Made by a program: the position numbers and the translations under genes. The notes under the pieces are model-generated. The model searched no databases and was not told where the DNA came from. It was given only the letters and a program-made list of their open reading frames with translations. This document shows, piece by piece, positions 45,240 to 55,358 of a stretch of 64,000 nt of DNA. The stretch spans positions 1 to 64,000 of the forward strand of contig NZ_QSUN01000006.1 in the NCBI RefSeq assembly GCF_003438995.1, given 5' to 3'. This stretch comes from Bacteroides sp. OM05-12. Its GTDB lineage: Bacteria; Bacteroidota; Bacteroidia; Bacteroidales; Bacteroidaceae. The stretch's first letter is position 1; every line of letters starts with the position of its first letter.

Positions 45240-45368
45240 AGATTGCTTGCTTTTAAATAGTTATTTACCAAAAAAAGCGTACTAAGGTATGAGCTCATTT
45301 TTATATTGGGTTATGCAGTTGTTATGGATGGGCGGAAACATAACAACTGCCGGTTATTAAATCTTTCG

Positions 45369-47150
45369 CTAATCCAGTTTCAATACAGCAAGGAAGGCTT
45401 TCTGCGGAACTTCCACGTTACCAATTTGTTTCATTCGCTTCTTTCCTTTTTTCTGCTTCTCAAGCAGCTTACGCTTACGGCTGATATCACCTCCATAACA
45501 TTTTGCAGTAACATCCTTTCTGACTGCTTTAATGGTTTCACGAGCAATGATTTTGGCACCGATGGCAGCTTGAATAGCAATTTCAAATTGCTGCCTCGGA
45601 ATCAATTCCTTCAACTTCTCACACATTCTCCGTCCAAGTTCGTATGCATTGTCTACGTGAGTCAGGGTAGATAGAGCATCGACCGGTTCACCATTAAGCA
45701 AGATATCCAGCTTAATCAGTTTTGAAGGACGGAATCCTGCCGGATGGTAATCAAATGAAGCATATCCTTTGGAAATACTTTTCAGTTTATCGTAGAAGTC
45801 TATCACTATTTCGCCCAACGGCATATTATAGTAAAGTTCCACACGGTTGCCTGATATATATTCTTGCTTCAGAAGTTCACCACGTTTACCTAAGCACAAT
45901 GTCATGATAGGACCGATATAGTCCGTTGTAGTAATAACAGAAGCTTTGATAAAAGGTTCTTCGATATGGTCGATTAATGTTGGGTCAGGCATTCCACCGG
46001 GGTTGTGCACTTCGGTCATATTGCCCTGCTTGTCGTATATTTCGTACGAAACATTCGGTACGGTAGTGATAACATTCATATCAAACTCGCGGTCCAAACG
46101 TTCCTGTACGATTTCCATATGCAGCAATCCTAAGAATCCGCAACGGAACCCAAAACCTAACGCCAATGATGATTCCGGTTGAAAAGTTAGAGAAGCGTCA
46201 TTCAATTGAAGTTTTTCCAATGAAGCTCTTAAATCCTCAAAGTCTTCTGCTTCAATTGGATATACTCCCGCAAATACCATAGGCTTTACTTCTTCAAATC
46301 CGGAAATAGCTTCTTTGCACGGACGGCCTACGTGAGTGATCGTGTCTCCCACTTTTACTTCTTTAGAGGTTTTTATACCTGAGATAATATAGCCAACATC
46401 GCCTGTACGAAGTTCTTTACGAGGTATCATATCCATTTTAAGCACTCCGATTTCATCAGCATCATACTCTTTTCCCGTATTAAAGAACTTTACTTTATCA
46501 CCGGTACGAATGACACCGTTTTCTATCTTAAAGTAAGCGATGATACCTCGGAATGAATTGAATACGGAGTCGAAAATCAATGCCTGCAACGGTGCTTCTT
46601 CGTCACCTTCCGGATGTGGAATCCGTTCGATAACAGCTTGAAGTATTTGCTCTACTCCCATACCTGTTTTACCGGATGCACGAATGATTTCTTCACGCTT
46701 GCACCCGAGAAGTTCGATGATTTCATCCTCCACCTCGTCCGGCATCGCACTTGCCATATCACATTTATTAATGACAGGTATAATTTCCAAATCATGCTCA
46801 ATTGCCATGTAAAGATTGGAAATTGTTTGTGCCTGCACTCCTTGCGAAGCATCAACAATCAATAACGCTCCTTCACAAGCGGCGATAGAACGGGATACCT
46901 CGTAAGAAAAATCCACATGTCCCGGAGTGTCAATTAAGTTCAGAATATATTTTTCGCCCTTAAATTCATATTCCATTTGTATGGCATGACTTTTAATCGT
47001 AATACCTCTTTCACGTTCCAAATCCATATCATCCAGCATTTGCCCTCCGGTTACTTGGATCGTATTGGTATACTCCAGCAAACGGTCTGCCAGTGTGGAT
47101 TTTCCGTGGTCTATGTGAGCTATGATGCAGAAGTTGCGTATATTTTTCAT
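45369..47150 (-). CDS. lepA: Elongation factor 4 (LepA)
   Basis: Ribosome-associated GTPase of 593 residues that back-translocates or stabilises stalled ribosomes. G motifs are AHIDHGKST (residues 10-18), DTPGHVDF (about 77) and NKCD (about 131). The LepA-specific C-terminal domain ends with [20 protein letters not shown]. Length is standard. TATCTTTG on the minus strand at 47266-47273 is a likely -7 element, giving a leader of about 110 bases. Confidence 0.97.
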   Translation of the reverse strand: MKNIRNFCIIAHIDHGKSTLADRLLEYTNTIQVTGGQMLDDMDLERERGITIKSHAIQMEYEFKGEKYILNLIDTPGHVDFSYEVSRSIAACEGALLIVDASQGVQAQTISNLYMAIEHDLEIIPVINKCDMASAMPDEVEDEIIELLGCKREEIIRASGKTGMGVEQILQAVIERIPHPEGDEEAPLQALIFDSVFNSFRGIIAYFKIENGVIRTGDKVKFFNTGKEYDADEIGVLKMDMIPRKELRTGDVGYIISGIKTSKEVKVGDTITHVGRPCKEAISGFEEVKPMVFAGVYPIEAEDFEDLRASLEKLQLNDASLTFQPESSLALGFGFRCGFLGLLHMEIVQERLDREFDMNVITTVPNVSYEIYDKQGNMTEVHNPGGMPDPTLIDHIEEPFIKASVITTTDYIGPIMTLCLGKRGELLKQEYISGNRVELYYNMPLGEIVIDFYDKLKSISKGYASFDYHPAGFRPSKLIKLDILLNGEPVDALSTLTHVDNAYELGRRMCEKLKELIPRQQFEIAIQAAIGAKIIARETIKAVRKDVTAKCYGGDISRKRKLLEKQKKGKKRMKQIGNVEVPQKAFLAVLKLD

Positions 47151-47485
47151 TTTAAACAGTTATTTAATTGTAAATAAGAGCTTTACATATAAAGATTTGC
47201 CTTACGCTAAAAATGTTCGTAAAACAAATAGTAATATGCAATATAGCCAAATACTTTACCGGGCACAAAGATAATGAAAAATATGAGGTTTTAAAAGCTA
47301 TTTTTCAATAAGCAGAGGTATATGAACTGCCAAATTTTATGATAATAAAAGACTTTATGAATGATTATTTTTCTACCACCTATTCCACATATTTTAATTT
47401 TGCTAACCTAAAAATATCATATTTTTCAGTTTTATTTAATACAATCATCTATTTATTTGTATTTTTGCATAACAAAATGATGGCG

Positions 47486-48910
47486 ATGAAACGAATTACC
47501 TATGTAATACTACTATTATTATTAACTTCTTGCTTAGAACAAATTGATTTTTATACAGGAAAAGGATCAGATGTGAAAACGCAAGATGATTATAGTGTTT
47601 ATCTATATCCTTATGATAAGGAAAATCACAATGTGACGGCAGAAATAACCATCCAAACCGATGGGAATATTGATTTAGATGATATTACTCCACAAATACC
47701 GTATTTGAAGTATAATAAGTCATGGCTATTTCTATTAACCCAAGATGATTGTAAACAAGTTGCTTATTGTTGCACTTGGGCTGCAATTAATGGGAAACCT
47801 TTGTCTAACGAGTATTTTTATAGTGCCAACCAACTTAAGGCCGGGGATTTGCCTCCCGATATATATTACTTAGGAAAAACATTAGGGTGTACCGACGGTG
47901 TTGGAAACGAAGTACGTTTTAATTTTACTACGACGTTGGCTCCTGAATATGAATGGATGAATAAAAGAGCAAAAGTCAATAAAGGATATACGAAAGATTA
48001 TTATCGCTTTTTTATGAGTGCCGGGCTAAACTGGGATAATGTTGCGGAATTGGCCAATTATGGTGTAGGTATTGCTTTTCATGATGTAAATGTAGAGGAT
48101 GTAAATAATGCGGATACTATATTGAAACATTATGCAATTGTACAAGACTCTATCCGTCATGAAATGTCGGGAAGAGGGTGCAAATTTCTCGCTGAACCTA
48201 ATGGGAATAAAACGTATGTTACGGCAGCAAAGATGTATTCACCTATACAAATCATGACTGCACAGGGTGGTGATCTAAAAACTATATATCCATTTAGGGA
48301 AGAAACTGATTTAAAGAAAATGTTGATAAAACGTATTTTCTATGAAAGCCCGGAAAATGTTAAAACGGCTATAATTGAACAATTAAATCTTCCTATTGAA
48401 AGGAGAAATGCAATTCATATGGGAATACACCTTACAAGTTCTCCGTGGGTAGATTTACTACTCTGGATTAATGATATGTATGGGAAAGATGGCGACGATT
48501 CTGTTTGGTTTCCAAGTTTGGAGGAATATTATGAATACAACTATTACCGCATTCATAGTACGATTCGAAAGGAAATAAAAGGAAATGAATTAAAGCTATA
48601 TGTTACGTTACCAAGTGAGGGCGATTTTTATTATCCTTCCATTACGGTTAATCTAAATCATTTAACGATGCAACATGTTAAAACTGTGTCATCAGGAAAT
48701 ATGGTAACCGGACTATCCTATGGGGATTATGCCGATGGAATGATGCTTAACATTGATTGCCGGAAATTCTTACTTCAACATGCTACACATTTCGTGGAAC
48801 AGTATGAAGAGGATAAGACAAATGAATCAAATAAAACGGACGCTATTTATTTTGTGAATATGCTTAAAGAATCTGAGCAAAAACAACAGCTATTAGATAG
48901 AGTGAAATAA
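47486..48910 (+). CDS. Lipoprotein with polysaccharide deacetylase-like fold
   Basis: Protein of 474 residues with a lipobox LLTSC (Cys16). The segment SWLFLLTQDDCKQVAYCCTW resembles motif 1 of NodB-type deacetylases (T-[FQ]-D-D), and NWDNVAELANYGVGIAFHDV resembles the W-x-x-[VI]-x-x-L-x-x-x-G-x-x-[IV]-x-x-H motif 2, though the second His is lost (FHDVN). This suggests a divergent, possibly inactive or altered deacetylase on the cell surface. The frame is open for 49 more codons upstream, but TATTTTTG at 47460-47467 would start transcription near 47473, so an ATG at 47477 or 47486 is the real start. Family assignment is tentative. Confidence 0.65.
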   Translation: MKRITYVILLLLLTSCLEQIDFYTGKGSDVKTQDDYSVYLYPYDKENHNVTAEITIQTDGNIDLDDITPQIPYLKYNKSWLFLLTQDDCKQVAYCCTWAAINGKPLSNEYFYSANQLKAGDLPPDIYYLGKTLGCTDGVGNEVRFNFTTTLAPEYEWMNKRAKVNKGYTKDYYRFFMSAGLNWDNVAELANYGVGIAFHDVNVEDVNNADTILKHYAIVQDSIRHEMSGRGCKFLAEPNGNKTYVTAAKMYSPIQIMTAQGGDLKTIYPFREETDLKKMLIKRIFYESPENVKTAIIEQLNLPIERRNAIHMGIHLTSSPWVDLLLWINDMYGKDGDDSVWFPSLEEYYEYNYYRIHSTIRKEIKGNELKLYVTLPSEGDFYYPSITVNLNHLTMQHVKTVSSGNMVTGLSYGDYADGMMLNIDCRKFLLQHATHFVEQYEEDKTNESNKTDAIYFVNMLKESEQKQQLLDRVK

Positions 48911-48954
48911 AAAATGCGTTGGTAACATTTCAAATGTACCAACGCATTTTTTAT
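48911..48954. terminator. Bidirectional terminator after the deacetylase-like gene
   Basis: AAAATGCGTTGGTA (48911-48924) pairs with TACCAACGCATTTT (48937-48950). The stem extends inward with one bulge, and A and T runs flank both sides. It serves the convergent pair. Confidence 0.9.
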
Positions 48955-48974
48955 AAATCAAGTATGTAACTTTC

Positions 48975-49181
48975 TTAGTTCAGTTTGACAAATAACTCAC
49001 CTTCCACTTCGGAGGTAGAAATTTTGTCTTCTCTTAGTAACCATCCCAGACCAAGGAAGAAATCCTTATCAACCAGTTTAGTCACCTTCTTGATTTGCTT
49101 GTGAGTCAAACCATCAGTACCATTTAATGCAGACCAAATCTGTCCTGCAATAATACCTGCTTTTTCTTTTAACATTTTCAA
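48975..49181 (-). CDS. Winged-helix domain protein (DUF2582)
   Basis: Protein of 68 residues composed of one winged helix-turn-helix domain (AGQIWSALNGTDGLTHKQIKK, then FFLGLGWLLREDKI and a beta wing SEVEGELFVKLN). This matches the small DUF2582 family of Bacteroidota. It may bind DNA, but no target is known. Translation starts MKMLKEK; either Met may be used. Confidence 0.85.
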   Translation of the reverse strand: MKMLKEKAGIIAGQIWSALNGTDGLTHKQIKKVTKLVDKDFFLGLGWLLREDKISTSEVEGELFVKLN

Positions 49182-49324
49182 TTTGCTTTTAGTTAAACGT
49201 TATCCGCATCCTTGCTAAAAGGATGTTTGTGTTTATTATCGCTGCAAAGATATATAAATTTATGTTATACAACACATTATTGCGGATAAAATTTATTCTT
49301 AGGCCTTAAAAAAGTTTCATTTTC

Positions 49325-49786
49325 TTACTTTTTATGCTCTTTTTGGAGATATTCAATCCATATTCTTGCTGCTTCTTCTACCGTTTTTACGCAAGGACGT
49401 TTGGCATAATATTGCGAAGTTCGTTCTTCCGGAGTAGAGACGATCGGAGTTGTTTTCTTCAATCCGAGCAGTTCTCCGCAATTGATAGACCCCATTCTAT
49501 GCTTAAATTCGGCTGCTAATTCTTGTACCAGCGCATAATTCGCAGCTTTACCGTCACGGTCTTCCGGAATGATTGTACCTTTTTCGAGCCCTGCAAGCAT
49601 AAATATGCCACATGCAGCTCCGCAGGTTTCACGCATTCTTCCAATGCCACCACCAAAGGAAGCTGACATCTTTAATGCTTGTTCTTCTGTGAATCCGTAC
49701 ATATCGGCAAATGCTGCAACAACTGCTTGTGAACAATTATATCCGCTTTTAAAAAGCTCTACTGCTTTTTGTATTTTATCTTCCAT
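49325..49786 (-). CDS. C_GCAxxG_C_C family redox protein
   Basis: Protein of 153 residues matching the family named after its cysteine pattern: Cys18 (YNCSQ), then CGAACG (Cys55 and Cys59), NCGELLG and RPCVKTVEEA. The family is thought to be redox-active or to bind a metal cluster, often near radical SAM or oxidoreductase genes. Helical throughout and soluble. It lies about 35 bases after the terminator of RNA copy 2, so its expression may depend on read-through of that element. Confidence 0.88.
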   Translation of the reverse strand: MEDKIQKAVELFKSGYNCSQAVVAAFADMYGFTEEQALKMSASFGGGIGRMRETCGAACGIFMLAGLEKGTIIPEDRDGKAANYALVQELAAEFKHRMGSINCGELLGLKKTTPIVSTPEERTSQYYAKRPCVKTVEEAARIWIEYLQKEHKK

Positions 49787-49821
49787 TTATCTTAAATTTA
49801 ATTTTATGAAGTGAAAGGGCA

Positions 49822-49890
49822 TAAAAAAAGGCTACCCGTCACGGGCAACCAATCTTTGTTAACCTTAAATCTAATACTATGAAAAACACG
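49822..49890 (-). ncRNA. Short terminator-ended RNA, copy 2
   Basis: The same RNA as at 31464-31531: on the minus strand GTTTTTCATAGTATTAGATT, AAGGTTAACAAAGATT, then a hairpin (49830-49850) in which every stem position pairs when G-U wobbles are allowed, then seven U. Stem changes between the two copies keep pairing, which supports a real RNA structure. No start codon is present. It is followed by the C_GCAxxG gene, so attenuation is an alternative to a free small RNA. Confidence 0.75.
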
Positions 49891-49893
49891 TTG

Positions 49894-49963
49894 CAAATAT
49901 ACGGTATTTTGAGATACGTGCAAATATTTCAGCAATAAAAGTATGCTTCATAACATGATTTAA
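49894..49963 (-). promoter_or_regulatory. Promoter and conserved upstream box of RNA copy 2
   Basis: On the minus strand TTTG (49921-49924) and TATATTTG (49894-49901) are 19 bases apart. Twenty-five bases further upstream is TTAAATCATGTTAT (49950-49963), which differs from the box of copy 1 at one position. Confidence 0.8.
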
Positions 49964-50000
49964 GATTTGTACATGTTGATTATTTGTTTAATGACTTTTT

Positions 50001-51254
50001 TTATGAAAATAGCAACATAATATTTAATACGGATACAATAACTGCTATTGTGTAAAGTACGAATGTACTCCATTTGCTATTCACATATCTGCCCATTACT
50101 TTCTTGGAAGAAGTCAGGGCTACTTGTAGAAATACAGTGAACGGTAATTGGATGCTTAATATCATCTGAGAAATAATCAGTCCCTTGAATGGATCTCCAA
50201 TGAAGAATATCAAAAGGAGTGCAATTCCTAATGAGATAATGACACCTATCCTAGAGTGAATATCTTTTATATGGTAAGATTCTCCGAAGATTCCGGCAAA
50301 GATAGAGCCGGCAGCCATTCCGCTGGTGATGGTCGAAGATATACCTGCCATCAGCAGTGCCAAAGCAAAAACAATAGCTGCATTGCTACCCAATAATGGT
50401 TCCAATAAAGACTTTGCCTGTTGTAACTCTTCCACCGCAGTATTTGTCTTGAAAAATGTTGCTGCTGCCAGCAGGATCATGGCACTGTTAATGGCCCATC
50501 CTACAATCATGGAAAACAACGTATCATAGAATTCATATTTCAGCACTTTCTTGATAGAAGATTCATCCTGCTTATTGTATTCATGGCTCTGGATAACCTC
50601 CGAATGCAAGAACAGATTATGAGGCATAACTACTGCACCCAATACACTCATGATAATAAGCATACTGCCTTTAGGGATGCTTGGTGTTACCCAAGCCTGT
50701 GCCGCCATAGGCCAGTCGATGTCTACCAAAAACAATTCGTATAGAAAAGACAAACCGATGACAGATACGAAAGCGATAATGGATTTTTCTATTCTTTTAT
50801 AAGAATTGGTGAATAACATAATAAAAACAAAAACGGTAGTTAGTATCGATCCCCATATAATAGGTATATCCAAGAGCATCTCCAAAGCGATTGCTCCTCC
50901 AAGTATCTCTGCCAGTGAAGTGGAGATGGAAGCAAGTACAGCCGTACCCAATATGGGACGCGACACCCATTTCGGAGTATATTGCGTAGCAGCTTCCGAA
51001 AGGCAGAGTCCTGTGACGATGCCTAAGTGTGCTACGTTATGTTGCAGGATTATCAGCATAACGGTAGATAATGAGACTACCCACAACAGGCTGTAACCAA
51101 ATTCGGAACCGGCGGCAAAGTTGGAGGCCCAGTTACCTGGGTCAATGAAACCTACCGTAACAAGCAATCCCGGACCTATATATCTAAAGATATCCAGACC
51201 GCCTAAATAACGTTTATGTTCTTTGCTTTTTAAATCTTTCAGGAAGTTATACAT
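50001..51254 (-). CDS. mntH: Nramp-family divalent metal transporter
   Basis: Proton-coupled manganese or iron importer of 417 residues with about 11 helices. The metal-binding DPGN of helix 1 (GFIDPGNWAS, about 36-45) and the MPHN motif of helix 6 (VVMPHNLFLHSE, about 208) are intact. It acts at the cytoplasmic membrane. It is a single gene with no Fur, MntR or DtxR box that I could recognise in the upstream gap. Confidence 0.93.
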   Translation of the reverse strand: MYNFLKDLKSKEHKRYLGGLDIFRYIGPGLLVTVGFIDPGNWASNFAAGSEFGYSLLWVVSLSTVMLIILQHNVAHLGIVTGLCLSEAATQYTPKWVSRPILGTAVLASISTSLAEILGGAIALEMLLDIPIIWGSILTTVFVFIMLFTNSYKRIEKSIIAFVSVIGLSFLYELFLVDIDWPMAAQAWVTPSIPKGSMLIIMSVLGAVVMPHNLFLHSEVIQSHEYNKQDESSIKKVLKYEFYDTLFSMIVGWAINSAMILLAAATFFKTNTAVEELQQAKSLLEPLLGSNAAIVFALALLMAGISSTITSGMAAGSIFAGIFGESYHIKDIHSRIGVIISLGIALLLIFFIGDPFKGLIISQMILSIQLPFTVFLQVALTSSKKVMGRYVNSKWSTFVLYTIAVIVSVLNIMLLFS

Positions 51255-51378
51255 AGTTGTTTTATCTCTTATTTATTATTAACGTTGGTCAAAAGTACAA
51301 AATCTAAACGTTATTAGGGTTGATTCTGTTCATCGAATTTATTGATAATACGATAAATACTGAGATATATGTATAAGG

Positions 51379-51858
51379 CTAGCGAATAAATCCGGCAAAG
51401 AACTGATAAATGAAATATCCGCAAACGGTAAGTTTTAAAACCGTTCCCAATAAAAAGCCTACTAAAGACCCGAATCCTGATTTTAGTGCTTGTGACAGTT
51501 CTTTATCACCAAGCAACTCTCCTATCACTGCTCCCAAAAACGGTCCGGCAATCAGCCCCCAGGGTGCAAAAAAAAGTCCGATGACCGTACCGATAACGCA
51601 TCCCCAGTTGCCCCACTTACTTCCTCCGCTGTATTTACTTCCTAATAGAGGGGTTAGATAATCCAATATTTGCACTACTACCACGATAAGCAGCCATACC
51701 AACAATTGAGCAGTAGTATATTGCACTTTGTCTGTGAAATGCAGAAGCAAAAGCCCGGCATAAGCCAAAGGAGGTCCTGGAAGCATGGGAAGTATACAGC
51801 CCAGCATTCCTGTGATTAGGCAAATAACACCTAGAATTATTAAAATAGCGTCTATCAT
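51379..51858 (-). CDS. DUF456 membrane protein
   Basis: Glycine-rich membrane protein of 159 residues with four or five hydrophobic helices. The conserved DUF456 segments are GCILPMLPGPPLAYAGLLLLH and FFAPWGLIAGPFLGAVIGELL. The start at 51858 (MIDAILIILGVI) is better than the one ten codons upstream because it begins directly at the first helix. Function unknown. Confidence 0.88.
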   Translation of the reverse strand: MIDAILIILGVICLITGMLGCILPMLPGPPLAYAGLLLLHFTDKVQYTTAQLLVWLLIVVVVQILDYLTPLLGSKYSGGSKWGNWGCVIGTVIGLFFAPWGLIAGPFLGAVIGELLGDKELSQALKSGFGSLVGFLLGTVLKLTVCGYFIYQFFAGFIR

Positions 51859-52038
51859 AAAAATTCCTATTTCAATGTTTAAAGACAAAGATATACTATT
51901 TCTTCCAATTTGTGATAATCCTGCTTAAATAGATAACAAAAGCTTTTTTTTATAAATTCTATTTTCCTCTGTCTCAGGGTGAACTATTCCGGATAGAAGA
52001 TGTTTTCTCATGATTATTCTTAATAATATTATAAAGCT

Positions 52039-52713
52039 ATGCTTAATTTGATCGCTGCATTTTTTGTTTGCTCTGGCATTGGTATTGCCGTATGGATTAT
52101 TTATGACCTTTCGAGGCATAAGCAGTCTATGAAGATAATGAATGCTGTATGGGTACTTTCCGCTTTATGGGGTGGCTATTTTGTCTTATGGGCCTATAAC
52201 AAATTTGGGCGGGAGCAGATTCAAATGAAGATGGATGATAGGTCAATGATGATGGAAAGTCCCCGTTCATTTTGGCAATCTGTCTCTCTTTCGGCTTTTC
52301 ATTGTGGCGCAGGATGTACATTAGCTGACATATTAGGTGAATGGATTACATATTGTATTCCTGTCCATATTAACGGTAATCTACTTTTAGGCAGTTGGGT
52401 GATTGACTTTATCTTAGCGTTGATTATTGGTGTTTATTTTCAATTTTATGCTATCCGTGAAATGGAAAAGATTTCGGTTTCGCAAGGATTATTCCGTGCT
52501 TTCAAAGCTGATTTCTTTTCTCTTACTTCCTGGCAAATCGGGATGTATGGTTGGATGGCCGTTGTTTATTTTATTTTGTTTAAAGGTATCTCGGTAGAGA
52601 AAGATACCTGGCTATTCTGGTTTATGATGCAAATAGCTATGTTTTTCGGATTCATTTGCGCTTATCCAATGAATATATTTCTGATAAAATCAGGAGTTAA
52701 AAAAGGCATGTAA
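52039..52713 (+). CDS. DUF4396 membrane protein
   Basis: Protein of 224 residues with about six membrane helices. The C-terminal stretch (FWFMMQIAMFFGFICAYPMN) and the CGAGCTLADILGEW-like segment (residues 91-105, with His and Cys) match the DUF4396 family. It may bind a metal through the HCGAGC residues. Function unknown. Single gene with a convergent terminator. Confidence 0.85.
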   Translation: MLNLIAAFFVCSGIGIAVWIIYDLSRHKQSMKIMNAVWVLSALWGGYFVLWAYNKFGREQIQMKMDDRSMMMESPRSFWQSVSLSAFHCGAGCTLADILGEWITYCIPVHINGNLLLGSWVIDFILALIIGVYFQFYAIREMEKISVSQGLFRAFKADFFSLTSWQIGMYGWMAVVYFILFKGISVEKDTWLFWFMMQIAMFFGFICAYPMNIFLIKSGVKKGM

Positions 52714-52736
52714 TATCATGTGAAATTATAATAGAA

Positions 52737-52773
52737 AAGAGGAATGTATCCTTCTCCATGACACATCCCTCTT
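52737..52773. terminator. Terminator between DUF4396 gene and uxaB
   Basis: AAGAGGAATGT (52737-52747) pairs with ACATCCCTCTT (52763-52773) with one wobble. It sits between two convergent genes. Confidence 0.75.
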
Positions 52774-52801
52774 ATCTATTATAAAAGAATATTTTCCCGA
52801 A

Positions 52802-54241
52802 TTAAAGAATACTCTTCACTGTTTCCATCATTCCCTTTTCCTGAATAGAATCCAGATATCCCTTTACGGTGTCTGTCAGTCCCGGAATATTGTTCAGGTT
52901 CTCACCCCAAATGAATTCTGCACTCAACACGCCTTCTGTTACTTTCTTGGTACAATCTGTAGCCCAAAGTTCTTTCAGCAGGTTCATGATTTCCGGTGCA
53001 TCGTTGGGTACGATATCTGCGCCGTCTGCACGTTTGCCACCCTTATAATAAGTGATGATAGCGGCAAGACCCAAAACCAAACCTTTAGGAAGTTCTCTCT
53101 TACGCTGCAAGTAAGTCTTTAATCCCGGAAGATCACGGGTTTCATATTTCGGGAAAGAGTTCAGCATAATGCTGGTTACTGCATGGTCAACAAACGGATT
53201 GTTGAAGCGTTCCAAAACATCATGAGCGAATTTCTCCAATTCATCTTTCGGCAAGTTTAATGTCTCCATTAGTTCGTCAAACATTACCTTATGGATATAT
53301 TTACCAATCACTTCGTGCTGACATGCCTCGCGTACAATATTTAATCCTGCAAGGTAGGCCACCGGAGAGAGAACCGTGTGAGGACCGTTCAGCAGTGTTA
53401 CTTTACGTTCATGGTAAGGAGCTTCGGACGGTACGAACAATACGTTCAAACCTGCCTTATCTGCCGGGAATTCTTTAGCGATTTCCTGCGGAGCTTCGAT
53501 TACCCACAAATGGAATATCTCTGCCTGAACAACCAAATTGTCGTCATATTGCAGTTTTTCCTTGATGGCGTCGATGTCTTTACGAGGGAATCCCGGAACG
53601 ATACGGTCTACCAAAGTAGCATATACTCCACAGGCTTCTTCAAACCAAGTCTTGAACTCGTTGCCAAGATTCCATAGTTCGATATACTGATAGATGGTTT
53701 CTTTCAGCTTGTGTCCGTTCAGGAAGATAAGTTCGCAAGGGAAGATGATCAAACCTTTTGATTTATCTCCATTGAATGTTTTAAAACGATGATAAAGCAG
53801 TTGAGTTAATTTTCCCGGATAAGAAGAAGCGGGAGCGTCGGTCAGTTTACAAGAAGGATCGAAAGCAATACCTGCTTCTGTTGTGTTAGAAATCACAAAA
53901 CGCATTTCCGGCTGCTCTGCCAGTTTCATAAATTCATCGTTTTGTGAATAAGGGTTGAGTGCACGGCTGATGACATCAATTTTAGTCAAACTGTTTACTA
54001 CATTTCCTTTGTCCAATCCCTGAAGGTTTACATGGTACAGACAATCTTGTGCATTCAGCATATCTACCATACCTTTGTCAATCGGTTGAACGACTACTAC
54101 ACTACTATTAAAGTCTGTTTTTTCGTTCATGTTGTAGATAATCCAATCTACGAATGCGCGAAGGAAATTACCTTCACCAAACTGAATAATTCTTTCAGGG
54201 CGCTGAGCCTTTGCGGCTGTTTCTTTGTTCAATGCTTTCAT
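52802..54241 (-). CDS. uxaB: Tagaturonate reductase (altronate oxidoreductase)
   Basis: Polyol dehydrogenase-family enzyme of 479 residues that reduces D-tagaturonate to D-altronate in galacturonate breakdown. N-terminal NAD-binding pattern IQFGEGNFLRAFVDWII (about 19-35), and the family's K-x5-N-x2-H region is LLNGPHTVL (about 278). It lies 18 bases after the lacI-type gene and probably shares its transcript. uxaC, across the divergent promoter, performs the preceding step. Confidence 0.92.
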   Translation of the reverse strand: MKALNKETAAKAQRPERIIQFGEGNFLRAFVDWIIYNMNEKTDFNSSVVVVQPIDKGMVDMLNAQDCLYHVNLQGLDKGNVVNSLTKIDVISRALNPYSQNDEFMKLAEQPEMRFVISNTTEAGIAFDPSCKLTDAPASSYPGKLTQLLYHRFKTFNGDKSKGLIIFPCELIFLNGHKLKETIYQYIELWNLGNEFKTWFEEACGVYATLVDRIVPGFPRKDIDAIKEKLQYDDNLVVQAEIFHLWVIEAPQEIAKEFPADKAGLNVLFVPSEAPYHERKVTLLNGPHTVLSPVAYLAGLNIVREACQHEVIGKYIHKVMFDELMETLNLPKDELEKFAHDVLERFNNPFVDHAVTSIMLNSFPKYETRDLPGLKTYLQRKRELPKGLVLGLAAIITYYKGGKRADGADIVPNDAPEIMNLLKELWATDCTKKVTEGVLSAEFIWGENLNNIPGLTDTVKGYLDSIQEKGMMETVKSIL

Positions 54242-54259
54242 ATTCGTTAAATAAAATGT

Positions 54260-55321
54260 TTATATAAGTTCAAAATAATAATCTATATTTTCTTTCATAA
54301 GGATGTCTATCGGCATATATTTTACCGGTTCTATTTCTCTTTTGAAAACTATTTTATCTGCTAATGTCTTTACTGCACAATAACCTTGTAATCCCGGTCG
54401 CTGGCCAATCAGGAAGTTGATGACTCCGGCTTTTAAGAACTCCACATTCTGGGGTAGTAAATCATATCCTAACACCCCTTCCATTCTACGTCCCGATTCT
54501 TTTAAATATTTACCTATCTGGTAGATGCGTGAATTAAACACAGCTCCCAGATAAGTACCTTTGTGTGATTTAAAGAACTCATCAAGTGTAGCTGTCGTTA
54601 CTTCTTGATTATCACGATCCAGTATCACTTCGTGAATTCGGGGAGTAATGTGATGTTCTTTCAGGTAGCGCATAAAGCCTTCCAAACGTCTCTGCATCTG
54701 AAATTCCGCCGGATTCTCACGAAAATTGCTCAGAAATAGCATCAACTCCTTACCTTCACTATACTCCCTCATCAGTATCTTTGCTGCAATATATCCGCTT
54801 TGATAAGAATCCTGACCAATGTATTTGAGGGCGTTTACTCCTTCCAAGTTAACATCGATAAGCGCAAACGGAATATTCATTTTATGTAAGGAAGTGCAGA
54901 ACCGGATGGTCTCATCTTTGAAATTTGGTGCAAGCAATATCGCATCCGGCTGTTTTTCTATTAATTCCTGTTGAGCCTTTATATATGATTCTCGGCTTGA
55001 GTGGTTATAAAAGATAAAATCAGTATTTACATTGAATGCTTTCAGTTCCGATGCCGCTTTTTTTATTCCTTCCGCCACACTGTACCAATAATCATTCTCT
55101 TTATAATAAGGTATAAGACAGTAGATGCTATACTTCTTTTTGGCAGCAAGCCCGATAGCAAACATATTGGGCTGATAATTGATTTCATCCAATATCTTTT
55201 GCACTTTAGCCCGGCTTGCTTCGGATACCTCTCCCCTATTATGCATGACTCGGTCTACCGTTCCGGCAGATACTCCGGCCATCCGGGCTATATCTTTAAT
55301 TGTATATGTCTTATCTTCCAT
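54260..55321 (-). CDS. LacI-family regulator of the hexuronate cluster
   Basis: Protein of 353 residues with an N-terminal LacI HTH (YTIKDIARMAGVSAGTVDRVM, residues 6-26, and hinge NYQPNMFAIGLAAKK) and a periplasmic-binding-protein-like sensor domain. The HTH has DRVMHNRG where most members have SRVLN, as in the subgroup with substrate-binding domains of the Peripla_BP_4 type. The start at 55321 (MEDKTY) is preferred over one seven codons upstream. It probably represses both itself with uxaB and the divergent uxaC. The inducer is likely a hexuronate or tagaturonate. Confidence 0.9.
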   Translation of the reverse strand: MEDKTYTIKDIARMAGVSAGTVDRVMHNRGEVSEASRAKVQKILDEINYQPNMFAIGLAAKKKYSIYCLIPYYKENDYWYSVAEGIKKAASELKAFNVNTDFIFYNHSSRESYIKAQQELIEKQPDAILLAPNFKDETIRFCTSLHKMNIPFALIDVNLEGVNALKYIGQDSYQSGYIAAKILMREYSEGKELMLFLSNFRENPAEFQMQRRLEGFMRYLKEHHITPRIHEVILDRDNQEVTTATLDEFFKSHKGTYLGAVFNSRIYQIGKYLKESGRRMEGVLGYDLLPQNVEFLKAGVINFLIGQRPGLQGYCAVKTLADKIVFKREIEPVKYMPIDILMKENIDYYFELI

Positions 55322-55358
55322 CGTATCAGAATTAAAATGCAAACCAGTATCTTTACAT

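Noticed and set aside
47339..47485. N-terminal extension of the deacetylase-like lipoprotein
   Set aside because: It would place 49 residues before the lipoprotein signal peptide and contains the likely promoter element at 47460-47467.
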